From an uncultured Bacteroidia bacterium (GTDB lineage: Bacteria; Bacteroidota; Bacteroidia; Bacteroidales; F082), in contig CACXQV010000024.1 in assembly GCA_902769875.1 (NCBI GenBank), positions 1 to 54,437 on the forward strand: 54,437 nt of DNA. Reading direction: 5' to 3'. The translations under genes were made by a program, and so were the position numbers. Every line of letters begins with the position of its first letter. The stretch's first letter is position 1. Positions 34,758 to 42,055 of this stretch are shown here, one piece after another. The notes under the pieces were generated by a model. It was not told the DNA's origin and did no database searches. It saw only the letters and a program-made list of their open reading frames with translations.

Positions 34758-35276
34758 TTAAAGCAGGCGTTCAAAATCGCGTTTCAGGACAGCCACGGCC
34801 TGCTCCACCATCGGATTGGGCAAGGCCACGAGGCTCTGCGCCAAAATGGACACATCCTCCTCATCCTTCAGTTGCTCGAAAGTCGTATTGATTTGGTTGA
34901 CAAGTTCTTCCTTGGCGTTCACCACGGCATTCCAAGTGGAATTGGAAACATACAACTGCTGGGCAAGGTTGTGCTCAAATTCCTCGCGCACATTCTGCAA
35001 AAGTTGGAGATGGAACGCGCCTTTTTCCATTCCCGGCGCATAGACGCGCTTCACTAATTGGGGCAATTGAGCCCTTTCAAGAAAGAGCAAAAACCGCTCG
35101 TAAGCCTGCACCTTCAGCGGCATAATAATCTTCAAGGCTTGCACCTTCAGTTCCATTTTGCTACCGTTGCGAAGTTCGGCGTCTTTCATCCGAATCAGTC
35201 GGGACAAAAGTATCATCGCGGCGACCATCAGCAGCAGCCCCGCGCCCATCAGTGAATAGATAATCCAAGTGTTCAT
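34758..35276 (-). CDS. Membrane-anchored DUF7935-like protein
   Basis: 172 residues. One N-terminal membrane span (YSLMGAGLLLMVAAMILLSR) is followed by a cytoplasmic helical part with KIIMPLKVQAYERFLLFLER and FEHNLAQQLYVSNSTWNAV. This pattern (PLRLQAYERMALFLERI-like) belongs to a conserved Bacteroidota family I recall as DUF7935, often found near lipid A or nucleotide genes. Function unknown. It is 119 bases upstream of lpxD on the same strand. Confidence 0.75.
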   Translation of the reverse strand: MNTWIIYSLMGAGLLLMVAAMILLSRLIRMKDAELRNGSKMELKVQALKIIMPLKVQAYERFLLFLERAQLPQLVKRVYAPGMEKGAFHLQLLQNVREEFEHNLAQQLYVSNSTWNAVVNAKEELVNQINTTFEQLKDEEDVSILAQSLVALPNPMVEQAVAVLKRDFERLL

Positions 35277-35324
35277 TTTTTTCAGTTTATTATGATAAAT
35301 AAGATAATGATAACGATTAGCATA

Positions 35325-36611
35325 TTATGAAAGAGTTGCAACAATTTCGGTTACATCTTTGTTGTCCAATTCAAACCATTCTCCTCTCAACCTTTTATAT
35401 CCGTATGCTTTATGCAGTGCTGACTCAATAGCTTCGGCAATAACTCTTGAAGGGAATTTCTTAGCACACAACAACACAATTGTAGGCTTCTCACTTTGTA
35501 GAGTTCTTTCTCTATATTCAGGCTTATTCGAAATGCCAATTTTATGATAACCATTTGATTCGTCCTTCATCAAATAAACGAAACAAGAAGCATCGGTTGA
35601 TTCATCACTTAATTCGTTTATGGGGCGTTTAATAGATTCAGTCGCTGCAGGAATCTTATCAATATCAACGCCACATTCTATCAAAGCTTCAATGTATTTT
35701 TGAAAATAGAGTTTGAACAATATTGCAGACACTTCATTCTCCCATTCTAATTCAAGTGGTGCATCGCCATTTTGAAATTCACATCTTATTGCCGTAACAA
35801 TATTGTTGGCAAACTGTTTTATTTCTTGGGGTAACATCGAAAAAGAAACCTTCTTGTAATCAGAATCTTTTGCATTAGAAGCTGGTGCTTTCAATTGAAA
35901 CTGCAAATGTTTAGTATTCTGAAACACGAAATGAAATGTATCTCCTTTTACAAACCTGTGTGTTGAAAACCTTTTTTTTCGATACTGAAAAACAAATTGT
36001 TCCTTAGAGTTCTGAAGTGTGACAAATGGCTTAGGTTCAAATTGCGTTTTTATTAATAAAGGTATAGCGTTTATTATGTTATCGTCACCCGTAGTAAAAT
36101 GAGCAAATGGAATTACTTCATTCAGATTTTGCTTCCATAAAATCTGTTTTTCTCCACTGAACACATCTTCAACAATACTGTATTCGCAATTTTGCAACAT
36201 TATATGCTCTGCCAAATCTAGGCAACTATCAAACGTAGCACAAATAACACTATTGCTTTCAACTAATTCCATAACAGATACACATCTCTTTTCAAATATG
36301 TAACGGCCCAAAATGTTTGTTTTAAAATTCACAGATGTATATTGATTCAAATCTAATTGGTTTATCCAAGAAAAATCATAAAATGCAGACTTTGGTGCAA
36401 TCAACGCAAACATGGATTCAACTCTAATAGTATTATCGTAACTTGTACGATAAAACTCAATATCATTATTCGCAAACTCAGTACCTTTTTCATAATACCT
36501 ATTACTCCATTGATTCAAAAAACTACTATTTTGGGGAATATAGACATAAAGATTTTCGCTTTGTATTTTCTCCTCTGAATTTATGAGATCTTGTAGCCTT
36601 AATTTATCCAT
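35325..36611 (-). CDS. Protein with C-terminal GIY-YIG (T5orf172/MUG113-type) domain
   Basis: 428 residues from the ATG giving MDKLRLQDLI; an ATG five codons upstream is possible. The last 86 residues are a GIY-YIG-like domain of the T5orf172/MUG113 type: CFVYLMKDESNGYHKIGISN, then PEYRERTLQSEKPT, AEAIESALHKAYG and RGEWFEL. The Tyr-Leu and the KIGIS strand fit the family core, and the Arg and Glu are present. The N-terminal 340 residues match nothing I know. It is AT-rich, in contrast to the lpx genes next to it, and follows an AbiGi-like gene on the same strand, suggesting a transferred defence cassette. Confidence 0.7.
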   Translation of the reverse strand: MDKLRLQDLINSEEKIQSENLYVYIPQNSSFLNQWSNRYYEKGTEFANNDIEFYRTSYDNTIRVESMFALIAPKSAFYDFSWINQLDLNQYTSVNFKTNILGRYIFEKRCVSVMELVESNSVICATFDSCLDLAEHIMLQNCEYSIVEDVFSGEKQILWKQNLNEVIPFAHFTTGDDNIINAIPLLIKTQFEPKPFVTLQNSKEQFVFQYRKKRFSTHRFVKGDTFHFVFQNTKHLQFQLKAPASNAKDSDYKKVSFSMLPQEIKQFANNIVTAIRCEFQNGDAPLELEWENEVSAILFKLYFQKYIEALIECGVDIDKIPAATESIKRPINELSDESTDASCFVYLMKDESNGYHKIGISNKPEYRERTLQSEKPTIVLLCAKKFPSRVIAEAIESALHKAYGYKRLRGEWFELDNKDVTEIVATLS

Positions 36612-36700
36612 ATTCAAGCAATACATTTTAGATTACAATAATAGAGAAAGTTAATTTCATAACTCGAAAAACATATCGAATCTTGACCCTAAGTTTAGTT

Positions 36701-37585
36701 TTAATAATCTAATGCTATACGTTCCATAGAGGTTACTTTGCTAACCAATGTGAGTCTTTCATCAACACTAACATTGGTATCGCCAAAGATAGTTTTCGAA
36801 TTTAAAATCAAATCTGTCGTTTTAGAAATCTGTGATTCACTTTTGACAACAATATGAGTTATCATACTTGGGAACAACTTCATATAACCATCATCACAAT
36901 GTGCCAATTCCTTATTCCATTCTTTCTTATACTTATCATGTTTTTCTCTGGTAATATCCCATTTCCATCCTTTTTCGTCAGAATGATTATCTGGCCAAAA
37001 AGCTCTCCATTCTCTTTCGTCATAAAAACAATGGTTATCAATAGGATTATATACAGGTTTAGTCAATCCCATCATAAATCTAACATTAAAAATACGGTTT
37101 ATGTATTTCGGCATTTCTTCATTTATCAATTTTGACCTTGAATCCTCATCTTCTTTAGAGGTTTGCATCATCTTTTTTAGCATTTCTTCAAACATTTCAG
37201 TTGGAATAGAGGCTAAATCTCTAAAAGCTAAATAAAGATTATTCGACTCCATGTATATTACTGGATTTATTATATCGTTATACATATCAATTATCATGCT
37301 TTTATCAAGCCCAATCATATATTCGCCATACCTATCTATATGATTTGATGCTCTAACAATCGGAATATCACAAAATGAAATCATAGGTATTGCAACACCT
37401 AATCGTTCAAACGATTTACCCAAATCATCAAGATACGGAGCTACGGGATTTACAACATCATATGATAGATCCTCGAATGCGTATGAAAAGCGGATTCCAT
37501 TTCTGATTATTTTCTGTAAAATATCAAATTGACCTGTAAAATGGAATAGTGACGACGCGTTGATGTTGTTCAATTTAGTTTTCAT
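36701..37585 (-). CDS. AbiGi-like abortive-infection family protein
   Basis: 294 residues. The N-terminus SSLFHFTGQFDILQKIIRNG and the block AIPMISFCDIPIVRASNHID followed by RYGEYMIGLDKSM match the AbiGi family, whose hallmark is H-F-T near the start and I-P-M-x-x-F-C-D-I-P followed by H-x4-Y-G-x-Y-x-I-G. AbiGi is one half of a lactococcal phage-exclusion pair, with AbiGii as the other half. No AbiGii relative is seen; the next gene, 90 bases downstream on the same strand, is the GIY-YIG protein. The late FYDEREWRAFWP is also typical. AT-rich. No TAnnTTTG promoter is visible upstream. Confidence 0.72.
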   Translation of the reverse strand: MKTKLNNINASSLFHFTGQFDILQKIIRNGIRFSYAFEDLSYDVVNPVAPYLDDLGKSFERLGVAIPMISFCDIPIVRASNHIDRYGEYMIGLDKSMIIDMYNDIINPVIYMESNNLYLAFRDLASIPTEMFEEMLKKMMQTSKEDEDSRSKLINEEMPKYINRIFNVRFMMGLTKPVYNPIDNHCFYDEREWRAFWPDNHSDEKGWKWDITREKHDKYKKEWNKELAHCDDGYMKLFPSMITHIVVKSESQISKTTDLILNSKTIFGDTNVSVDERLTLVSKVTSMERIALDY

Positions 37586-37641
37586 AATTATTCAAATTCT
37601 TTTAGCGACTAATAAAACATACATGTGCTGCTATTTTGGAC

Positions 37642-39255
37642 TTAATCGGAAATCTTTTCGGACATTCCAGCCACTTCCCAGTGTCCACCTTTCAACGAAC
37701 CTACATGTCTAATAATGCCAGCAAGTTGAAGATTATTTGTATGTTTGATGACAGCACGTTTGGAAATTCTCAACCGTTCCGCAATTTCTGCTGTAGTTAT
37801 GGTTTGGTCTTCTTTTATTATCTCAATTATCAAATCCTTTGTTTTTGGTGAACCTTTTGGTGAACTAATGTCTGTTTTCTCCGAACCACAATCTGTTTTC
37901 GGTGAACTTTTTTCGGTTTTCTGGGTACTTTTATCCGTTTTCTCCGAACTCTCACCTATTTTTGGTGAACCTTTTTCAGTTTTTTGGGTACTTTCTTCGG
38001 TTTTCTCCGAACCTTCGCCCGCTTTTGGTGAACTTTTTGACAAACTTTCTGGTGAACCATTGCCACTTTTCTCCGAACCCTCCTCCAAAACAGCCAATTC
38101 AGTATCCCTCCAAATAATGGTCTTGAAATCGCCCGTGTTGTCATCGCTGACAAAGTCAATCTTGACATTCTCTTTCAACACTCTAGGAATGCCCGAACCC
38201 AAACCACGGTATATCATCGTCCGCGCACAAAACTCGGCCATCAAATGGTTGCGCTGCTTGGATTTGCCCAAACGGATGTCCTCAACAGTCAAGCCGCCAA
38301 ACAAACTGCCCGGATTGATGATTTCAATACGGTTGTCGAATATCAGTAGACGGATATACGCCGAGCCCAATAAATCCACATGCACCAAGGCGTTTTGTAG
38401 TAATTCCTCCAGCACCACCTCGGGGATTTCCAATTTGCCCACGCTGTTGAAGTTTTGCCCTGCCTGCAAATGGTGCAAGTTCGACTTCAAGAACGACATC
38501 CCCTCGCGGAACATTGTGGGAACCGTTCCAATGATGTCGCGGCTGTCGCGGTAGTCGCTGCCGCCGATGTCGTTGCCATAGTAAGCTACCGCCTTGATGG
38601 TGTAGGTCGGCATCCGCATTTGAGGGTACTGGCCGAAAAACAACATACCCGCACGGGTCACCTGACCACCCTGTCCCAAAATGCCAAGGCTCGTCAGCAG
38701 TTTATCGACAGGCATCCCAAACGACTCTTTCGGCTTGCCATAAACCCTTTGGAAATAGTCGTTGATATAAGCCACTTCAAGGTCGGTCATGCTTGTGCCC
38801 GAAATGACGGCCTCGTCGGCATGATAACTCCCCGAAGCCTGAAACAGCGACAAAATCTCGTTGTTCTCCACGATGCGGCGTTTGTCAGAGCCTTGTTTCA
38901 CCCAAATGTTACCTGAAAGAGTCTTGTAGGGTTTGTTGCTGCCCTGATTAACATACGCAACCAACAAACGCTTGCCATCCGCAATCACGACCTCGGTTTG
39001 CAAATATATCACAGGCCTCACTTGGTCGTTGGCGACCGTTGAAACTTCGTTTGATAATTTTTGTATCTCGCTGTACGACAGTCCAATAATCTGACCCGTT
39101 TTATCCTCAACTCCAAACACCATCATACCGCCCTTGCTGTTGGCAAAAGCCACCATTTCCTCGGCAATCTGCTTCGCCGTGCTGAACTTCAATTTGAACT
39201 GCACAGTGCTGGTTTCGCCGCAGGCAATAATCTCTCTCAATTCATCCGCTGTCAT
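37642..39255 (-). CDS. AlbA_2/Schlafen-type ATP-binding regulator with repeat linker and winged helix
   Basis: 537 residues. An AlbA_2 (Schlafen-like) domain covers about 1-120 (GETSTVQFKLKFSTAKQIAE, AFANSKGGMMVFGV). A HATPase_c_4-type region follows (about 270-385: LEELLQNALVHVDLLGSAYI and IINPGSLFGGL). Residues 391-472 are a Ser/Lys/Glu-rich linker built from 21-residue repeats (SPKxGExSEKT...STQKTEK). The C-terminal 475-530 is a winged helix (TAEIAERLRISKRAVIKHTN). Proteins of this type act as transcription regulators or in defence islands. Promoter at 39277-39284. Confidence 0.86.
   Translation of the reverse strand: MTADELREIIACGETSTVQFKLKFSTAKQIAEEMVAFANSKGGMMVFGVEDKTGQIIGLSYSEIQKLSNEVSTVANDQVRPVIYLQTEVVIADGKRLLVAYVNQGSNKPYKTLSGNIWVKQGSDKRRIVENNEILSLFQASGSYHADEAVISGTSMTDLEVAYINDYFQRVYGKPKESFGMPVDKLLTSLGILGQGGQVTRAGMLFFGQYPQMRMPTYTIKAVAYYGNDIGGSDYRDSRDIIGTVPTMFREGMSFLKSNLHHLQAGQNFNSVGKLEIPEVVLEELLQNALVHVDLLGSAYIRLLIFDNRIEIINPGSLFGGLTVEDIRLGKSKQRNHLMAEFCARTMIYRGLGSGIPRVLKENVKIDFVSDDNTGDFKTIIWRDTELAVLEEGSEKSGNGSPESLSKSSPKAGEGSEKTEESTQKTEKGSPKIGESSEKTDKSTQKTEKSSPKTDCGSEKTDISSPKGSPKTKDLIIEIIKEDQTITTAEIAERLRISKRAVIKHTNNLQLAGIIRHVGSLKGGHWEVAGMSEKISD
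37840..38085 (-). repeat. In-frame coding tandem repeat (63-base unit)
   Basis: This stretch codes for the linker between the ATP-binding region and the winged helix. Two full 63-base units (SPKAGEGSEKTEESTQKTEK and SPKIGESSEKTDKSTQKTEK, each plus one residue) are followed by partial units. GGTGAAC and TCCGAAC words recur on the plus strand. The repeats keep the frame, so copy number could change without breaking the gene. Confidence 0.75.
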
Positions 39256-39276
39256 ACTTTATCTGTTATTGAGCCG

Positions 39277-39284
39277 CAAAGTTA
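39277..39284 (-). promoter_or_regulatory. Promoter -7 element, AlbA_2 regulator, with upstream direct repeats
   Basis: Minus-strand TAACTTTG (TAnnTTTG) followed by CGGC, 21 bases before the start. Just upstream on the minus strand, the word read as AATCGGCA on plus occurs at 39291-39298 and 39309-39316, spaced 18 bases apart, over the place of the -33 element. It could be an operator. Confidence 0.55.
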
Positions 39285-39339
39285 CGAATTAATCGGCATT
39301 TTTCCGCCAATCGGCAAAATTTCAAGTCTTTCTATCAAA

Positions 39340-40782
39340 CTACTCTATCTCCCTGAACAAATCATCCATAGTAATTTGCATTGTGATGTGTTCAGAATAG
39401 GGGGTTCGTTGAAGGCCGTTGGCGGTGATGAAAGTGGGGATGATGCCGCCCGAAAAACGGGTCTGCTGCTTGAACAAATCGACTCGGCGCATATATTTTT
39501 CGTATTCCTCCTTGCTTAATAGGTATGGCTTTTCGCTGTATTTTGCCTCGCAAAGGTTAATCATCCGGTCGGCACGCTCGATGATGAGATCCACTTGGGC
39601 TTGCTGTTGGGTTTCGGGGTCGGTGCCGCGCCAAGAATAGTATTCCGTTTTTATCCCGCCGATGCGCAATGCCTGCTTGATTTGCGGGATGTGCGTCAGG
39701 CAGATGCGCTCAAACGACAGCCCCATCCAAGTGTTGATGGCAGGCGTGTTGAGGCTTTGCGTCCAGAAATGCCCGTTGGTGGTGCGGCTTTTCATGAACT
39801 GAAGGTAGAAGATTGAATAAAAGTCGAGGAGTTGGTAAAGCCCTTTCCGCGAGCCGATGGCCTTGTTTTTCACATGATAGAAGCGGATGATGTCGCAATC
39901 AACGAGGTTTTGCAGCATCTTGGTCAGGTTGCCGTTGGCGTTGGTCTTGATGGCCTCCGCGATTTCGTCGCGCGTGAGGCCTTTCTTTTTCTCAAACAGG
40001 GTTTCGATGATGGCGATGTAAGGCTCTGGGCTGGAAAACAGCGTTTTATAGAGCCTTTGGAACTCGCGTTTCATCTCCCCATCGGCTTGGAAATACAGTC
40101 GGTCTATGTTTTGTGCAAGGCTTTGTGAGGGGTCAAGCAGACTCAAATAATAAGGTATGCCACCCATCACCATATAGGTTTGCAGCGCCATCGTCCTGTC
40201 CCAAGGAAAGCCAAATTCGTGGAGGTATTCTTCCGTTTCGCGCAGGTTGAATTCCTTGAGGTGCATCTCGTGGGTGATTCGGTCGTGAAGCCCGCCGTGG
40301 TTGTCGATGACGTTTTTCATCATCCAAGAGGTGGCTGAGCCGCAAACAATGAGCAACAAATTGTCCTGCAACGATGCCCAACTGTTCCAAAAGTAGCCCA
40401 AAGCGTTGACGAAGTTCGACTTACGTGTATCGAAACAAGGCAACTCGTCAATGAATACGACACATTCCTTGCCGTCTTGCATCTTTTCCATCAGGAAATG
40501 GCGGAGCATTTGGAAGGCTTCGTACCAGTTTTTGGGTTGTTTCGCCACGGGATGGCCGCACAAGTCCAGGGCATCGGTGAAGGCATGGAGTTGGGCGTTC
40601 TTGTCGCCTTCCATAAGACCTATCATGGAAAAAGTGAGACGACCTTTGAAGACTTGGTTGACGAGGAAGGTTTTCCCCACGCGGCGGCGACCGTAAAGTG
40701 CCACAAACTCAGCCCTGTTCGAGGCCGCGTATTTGTTGAGCAGCCTGATTTCCTCTTTCCGACCAATGACTTTCTTTTGCAT
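39340..40782 (-). CDS. ATPase_2/DUF234-type ATPase with C-terminal nuclease-like fold
   Basis: 480 residues from the ATG giving MQKKVIGRKEE. Walker A is ALYGRRRVGKTFLV (about 27-40) and Walker B is CVVFIDELPC. A winged-helix part follows (LTRDEIAEAIKTNANGNLTK), and the C-terminal DUF234-like domain has VDLIIERADRMINLCEAKYS, a D...ExK pattern of the PD-(D/E)XK fold. Such ATPases are multicopy in Bacteroidota; proposed roles are in mobile elements or defence and none is proven. Its promoter lies beside two 51-base repeats with palindromes (40833-40934). Confidence 0.86.
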   Translation of the reverse strand: MQKKVIGRKEEIRLLNKYAASNRAEFVALYGRRRVGKTFLVNQVFKGRLTFSMIGLMEGDKNAQLHAFTDALDLCGHPVAKQPKNWYEAFQMLRHFLMEKMQDGKECVVFIDELPCFDTRKSNFVNALGYFWNSWASLQDNLLLIVCGSATSWMMKNVIDNHGGLHDRITHEMHLKEFNLRETEEYLHEFGFPWDRTMALQTYMVMGGIPYYLSLLDPSQSLAQNIDRLYFQADGEMKREFQRLYKTLFSSPEPYIAIIETLFEKKKGLTRDEIAEAIKTNANGNLTKMLQNLVDCDIIRFYHVKNKAIGSRKGLYQLLDFYSIFYLQFMKSRTTNGHFWTQSLNTPAINTWMGLSFERICLTHIPQIKQALRIGGIKTEYYSWRGTDPETQQQAQVDLIIERADRMINLCEAKYSEKPYLLSKEEYEKYMRRVDLFKQQTRFSGGIIPTFITANGLQRTPYSEHITMQITMDDLFREIE

Positions 40783-40805
40783 AATGAATCCCGATTGATT
40801 TCGAG

Positions 40806-40813
40806 GCAAAAAT
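40806..40813 (-). promoter_or_regulatory. Promoter -7 element, ATPase gene
   Basis: Minus-strand TATTTTTG (TAnnTTTG) followed by CCTC, 23 bases before the ATG at 40782. The twin palindromic repeats start 20 bases further upstream, where regulators would bind. Confidence 0.58.
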
Positions 40814-40832
40814 ACAAAAACTTTCGGATTCG

Positions 40833-40934
40833 GTTGCTAAAACAACGAATTTTTCACCATTTTAGCACTTGAATCGCGATTCAGTTGCTAAAACCACGAA
40901 TTTTTCACCGTTTTAGCACTTGAATCGCGATTCA
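40833..40934. repeat. Two direct 51-base repeats, each with two dyads, over the ATPase promoter
   Basis: Two copies start at 40833 and 40884 with a period of exactly 51 bases and only two base differences in the first 48 bases. Each contains GCTAAAA...TTTTAGC arms (40836-40842 with 40860-40866; 40887-40893 with 40911-40917) and a perfect 14-base palindrome TGAATCGCGATTCA (40870-40883; 40921-40934). Together with the promoter at 40806 they look like an operator array. Confidence 0.7.
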
Positions 40935-40981
40935 TATCCTCAATTAGCCATCAATTTTTCCCCTCAACATGGCACCCAATC

Positions 40982-41021
40982 AAAAAACAAATGCCTCCAC
41001 ACAACTCAGGTGCGGAGGCAT
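40982..41021 (-). terminator. Rho-independent terminator
   Basis: Perfect arms ATGCCTCC (40991-40998) and GGAGGCAT (41014-41021). On the minus strand the hairpin is followed by TTGTTTTTTG, so it ends the DUF1566-like gene at 41042. No gene lies between it and the ATPase; apart from the repeats the 259-base gap 40783-41041 holds nothing else I can support. Confidence 0.8.
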
Positions 41022-41041
41022 CATTGTCAGACGAAAAGGAT

Positions 41042-41677
41042 TCAGAAGTTGATCACGGCGCGAACAAACCTTCTGCCATCCTTACTGCCGTTGTAGGTCA
41101 CATCCTTATAATGCAACTTGCCTAAGTAATCGATAAACCAGGCATTGCATAAAGAATACTCGGTCGACGACCAATATTCCCACTCGCCGTTACTCGAAAA
41201 TGTTGAGCCGCCAACCTCCGAAAGGCTTGCTTCCACCTTTTCCATATTGGCATAAAGCCGTTTCAGCTGACCAATGGCAGGCAAATACCAACCGTTTTCG
41301 AAGTGGAGGGAGTCAATAGCCGGAAACTCGATGGCGAACCCTGCCTCGATGATGGTTTTAGTATGGGAATAGCCGTTGTAGTCGTTCACAGCTTGCTGCA
41401 AACCCGTAAAGTTACGCAGAGGGGTGTCAAGCCAGTTGGGTCCCCATGCATACTCGCCCAAGTCATTCAAGCCCACAGCCCATCCATGCTGCCGCGTGGC
41501 ATCCACATAGAACACCACGCCGATGGGGTTATGTTCCGCAATCGCGAAACCGGCAGGGCTGACAACGACATCGCCTTCGCAAAGAATGTCGCCCACATGC
41601 ACTTGAGCCTTCACAAATGGCGCTGCAACCGCTATCAGGAGCGCCGTCATCAAATGTCTTATCGCTATCTTACGCAT
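41042..41677 (-). CDS. Exported DUF1566-like protein
   Basis: 211 residues from the ATG giving MRKIAIRHLM, with a signal peptide ending in FVKAQ. The body resembles the DUF1566/fibrobacter-type fold of surface proteins: GVVFYVDATRQHGWAVGLND, then GWYLPAIGQLKRLY, then YWSSTEYSLCNAWFIDY, then RFVRAVINF at the end. No catalytic role is known. Single gene with promoter at 41737-41744 and terminator at 40982-41021. Confidence 0.75.
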   Translation of the reverse strand: MRKIAIRHLMTALLIAVAAPFVKAQVHVGDILCEGDVVVSPAGFAIAEHNPIGVVFYVDATRQHGWAVGLNDLGEYAWGPNWLDTPLRNFTGLQQAVNDYNGYSHTKTIIEAGFAIEFPAIDSLHFENGWYLPAIGQLKRLYANMEKVEASLSEVGGSTFSSNGEWEYWSSTEYSLCNAWFIDYLGKLHYKDVTYNGSKDGRRFVRAVINF

Positions 41678-41736
41678 AACTTGATTTTTTTCATTGGGCA
41701 ATGCAAATCTTGCACCAAAACATTTCATTCAGGCGA

Positions 41737-41744
41737 CAAAAATA
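41737..41744 (-). promoter_or_regulatory. Promoter -7 element, DUF1566-like gene
   Basis: Minus-strand TATTTTTG followed by TCGC, 60 bases before the start at 41677. It is divergent from the aminotransferase promoter at 41902; the 378-base gap 41678-42055 holds both promoters, a run of CGGGACT words and no gene. Confidence 0.55.
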
Positions 41745-41901
41745 GGAAAAATCGACACACGAAACCAACAAACGACAAAAAAAACCGAAAAGCAGCGCAT
41801 AATAGCCACACCTTTTGCAAAATTGTCATCTTCGCTTATGCCATTACCATCGAGAAAAGAATAAAAATCATCATTTCTGTCATCCCAATCAAAAAAAGGC
41901 C

Positions 41902-41909
41902 TACCTTTG
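41902..41909 (+). promoter_or_regulatory. Promoter -7 element, aspartate aminotransferase, long leader
   Basis: TACCTTTG (TAnnTTTG) followed by CCAT, about 146 bases before the ATG at 42056. The leader contains repeated CGGGACT/GACACGAGAC words (41931-41962) related to those between lpxC and lpxA. Confidence 0.58.
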
Positions 41910-42055
41910 CCATTCCATTGACTCGGGACTGCGGGACACGAGACCACAGGACTTTTTCATATCCCGCCTCCCACGTCCAGAAGACTATCGTCAACAATTA
42001 AACAAATCGAAGATTCAACGAAGTTAATCAAACAATCAACACTTAAACATAAATC

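Noticed and set aside
37745-38554. Open frame of 269 codons on the plus strand with Val/Phe/Ser-rich repeats
   Set aside because: It is the antisense reading of the tandem-repeat linker and ATP-binding part of the AlbA_2 regulator; the repeats keep both frames open.
40833-40934. Possible CRISPR array from two regular repeats
   Set aside because: Only two copies in direct contact with no spacer of different sequence, with internal palindromes, next to a promoter; no cas genes anywhere in the window.
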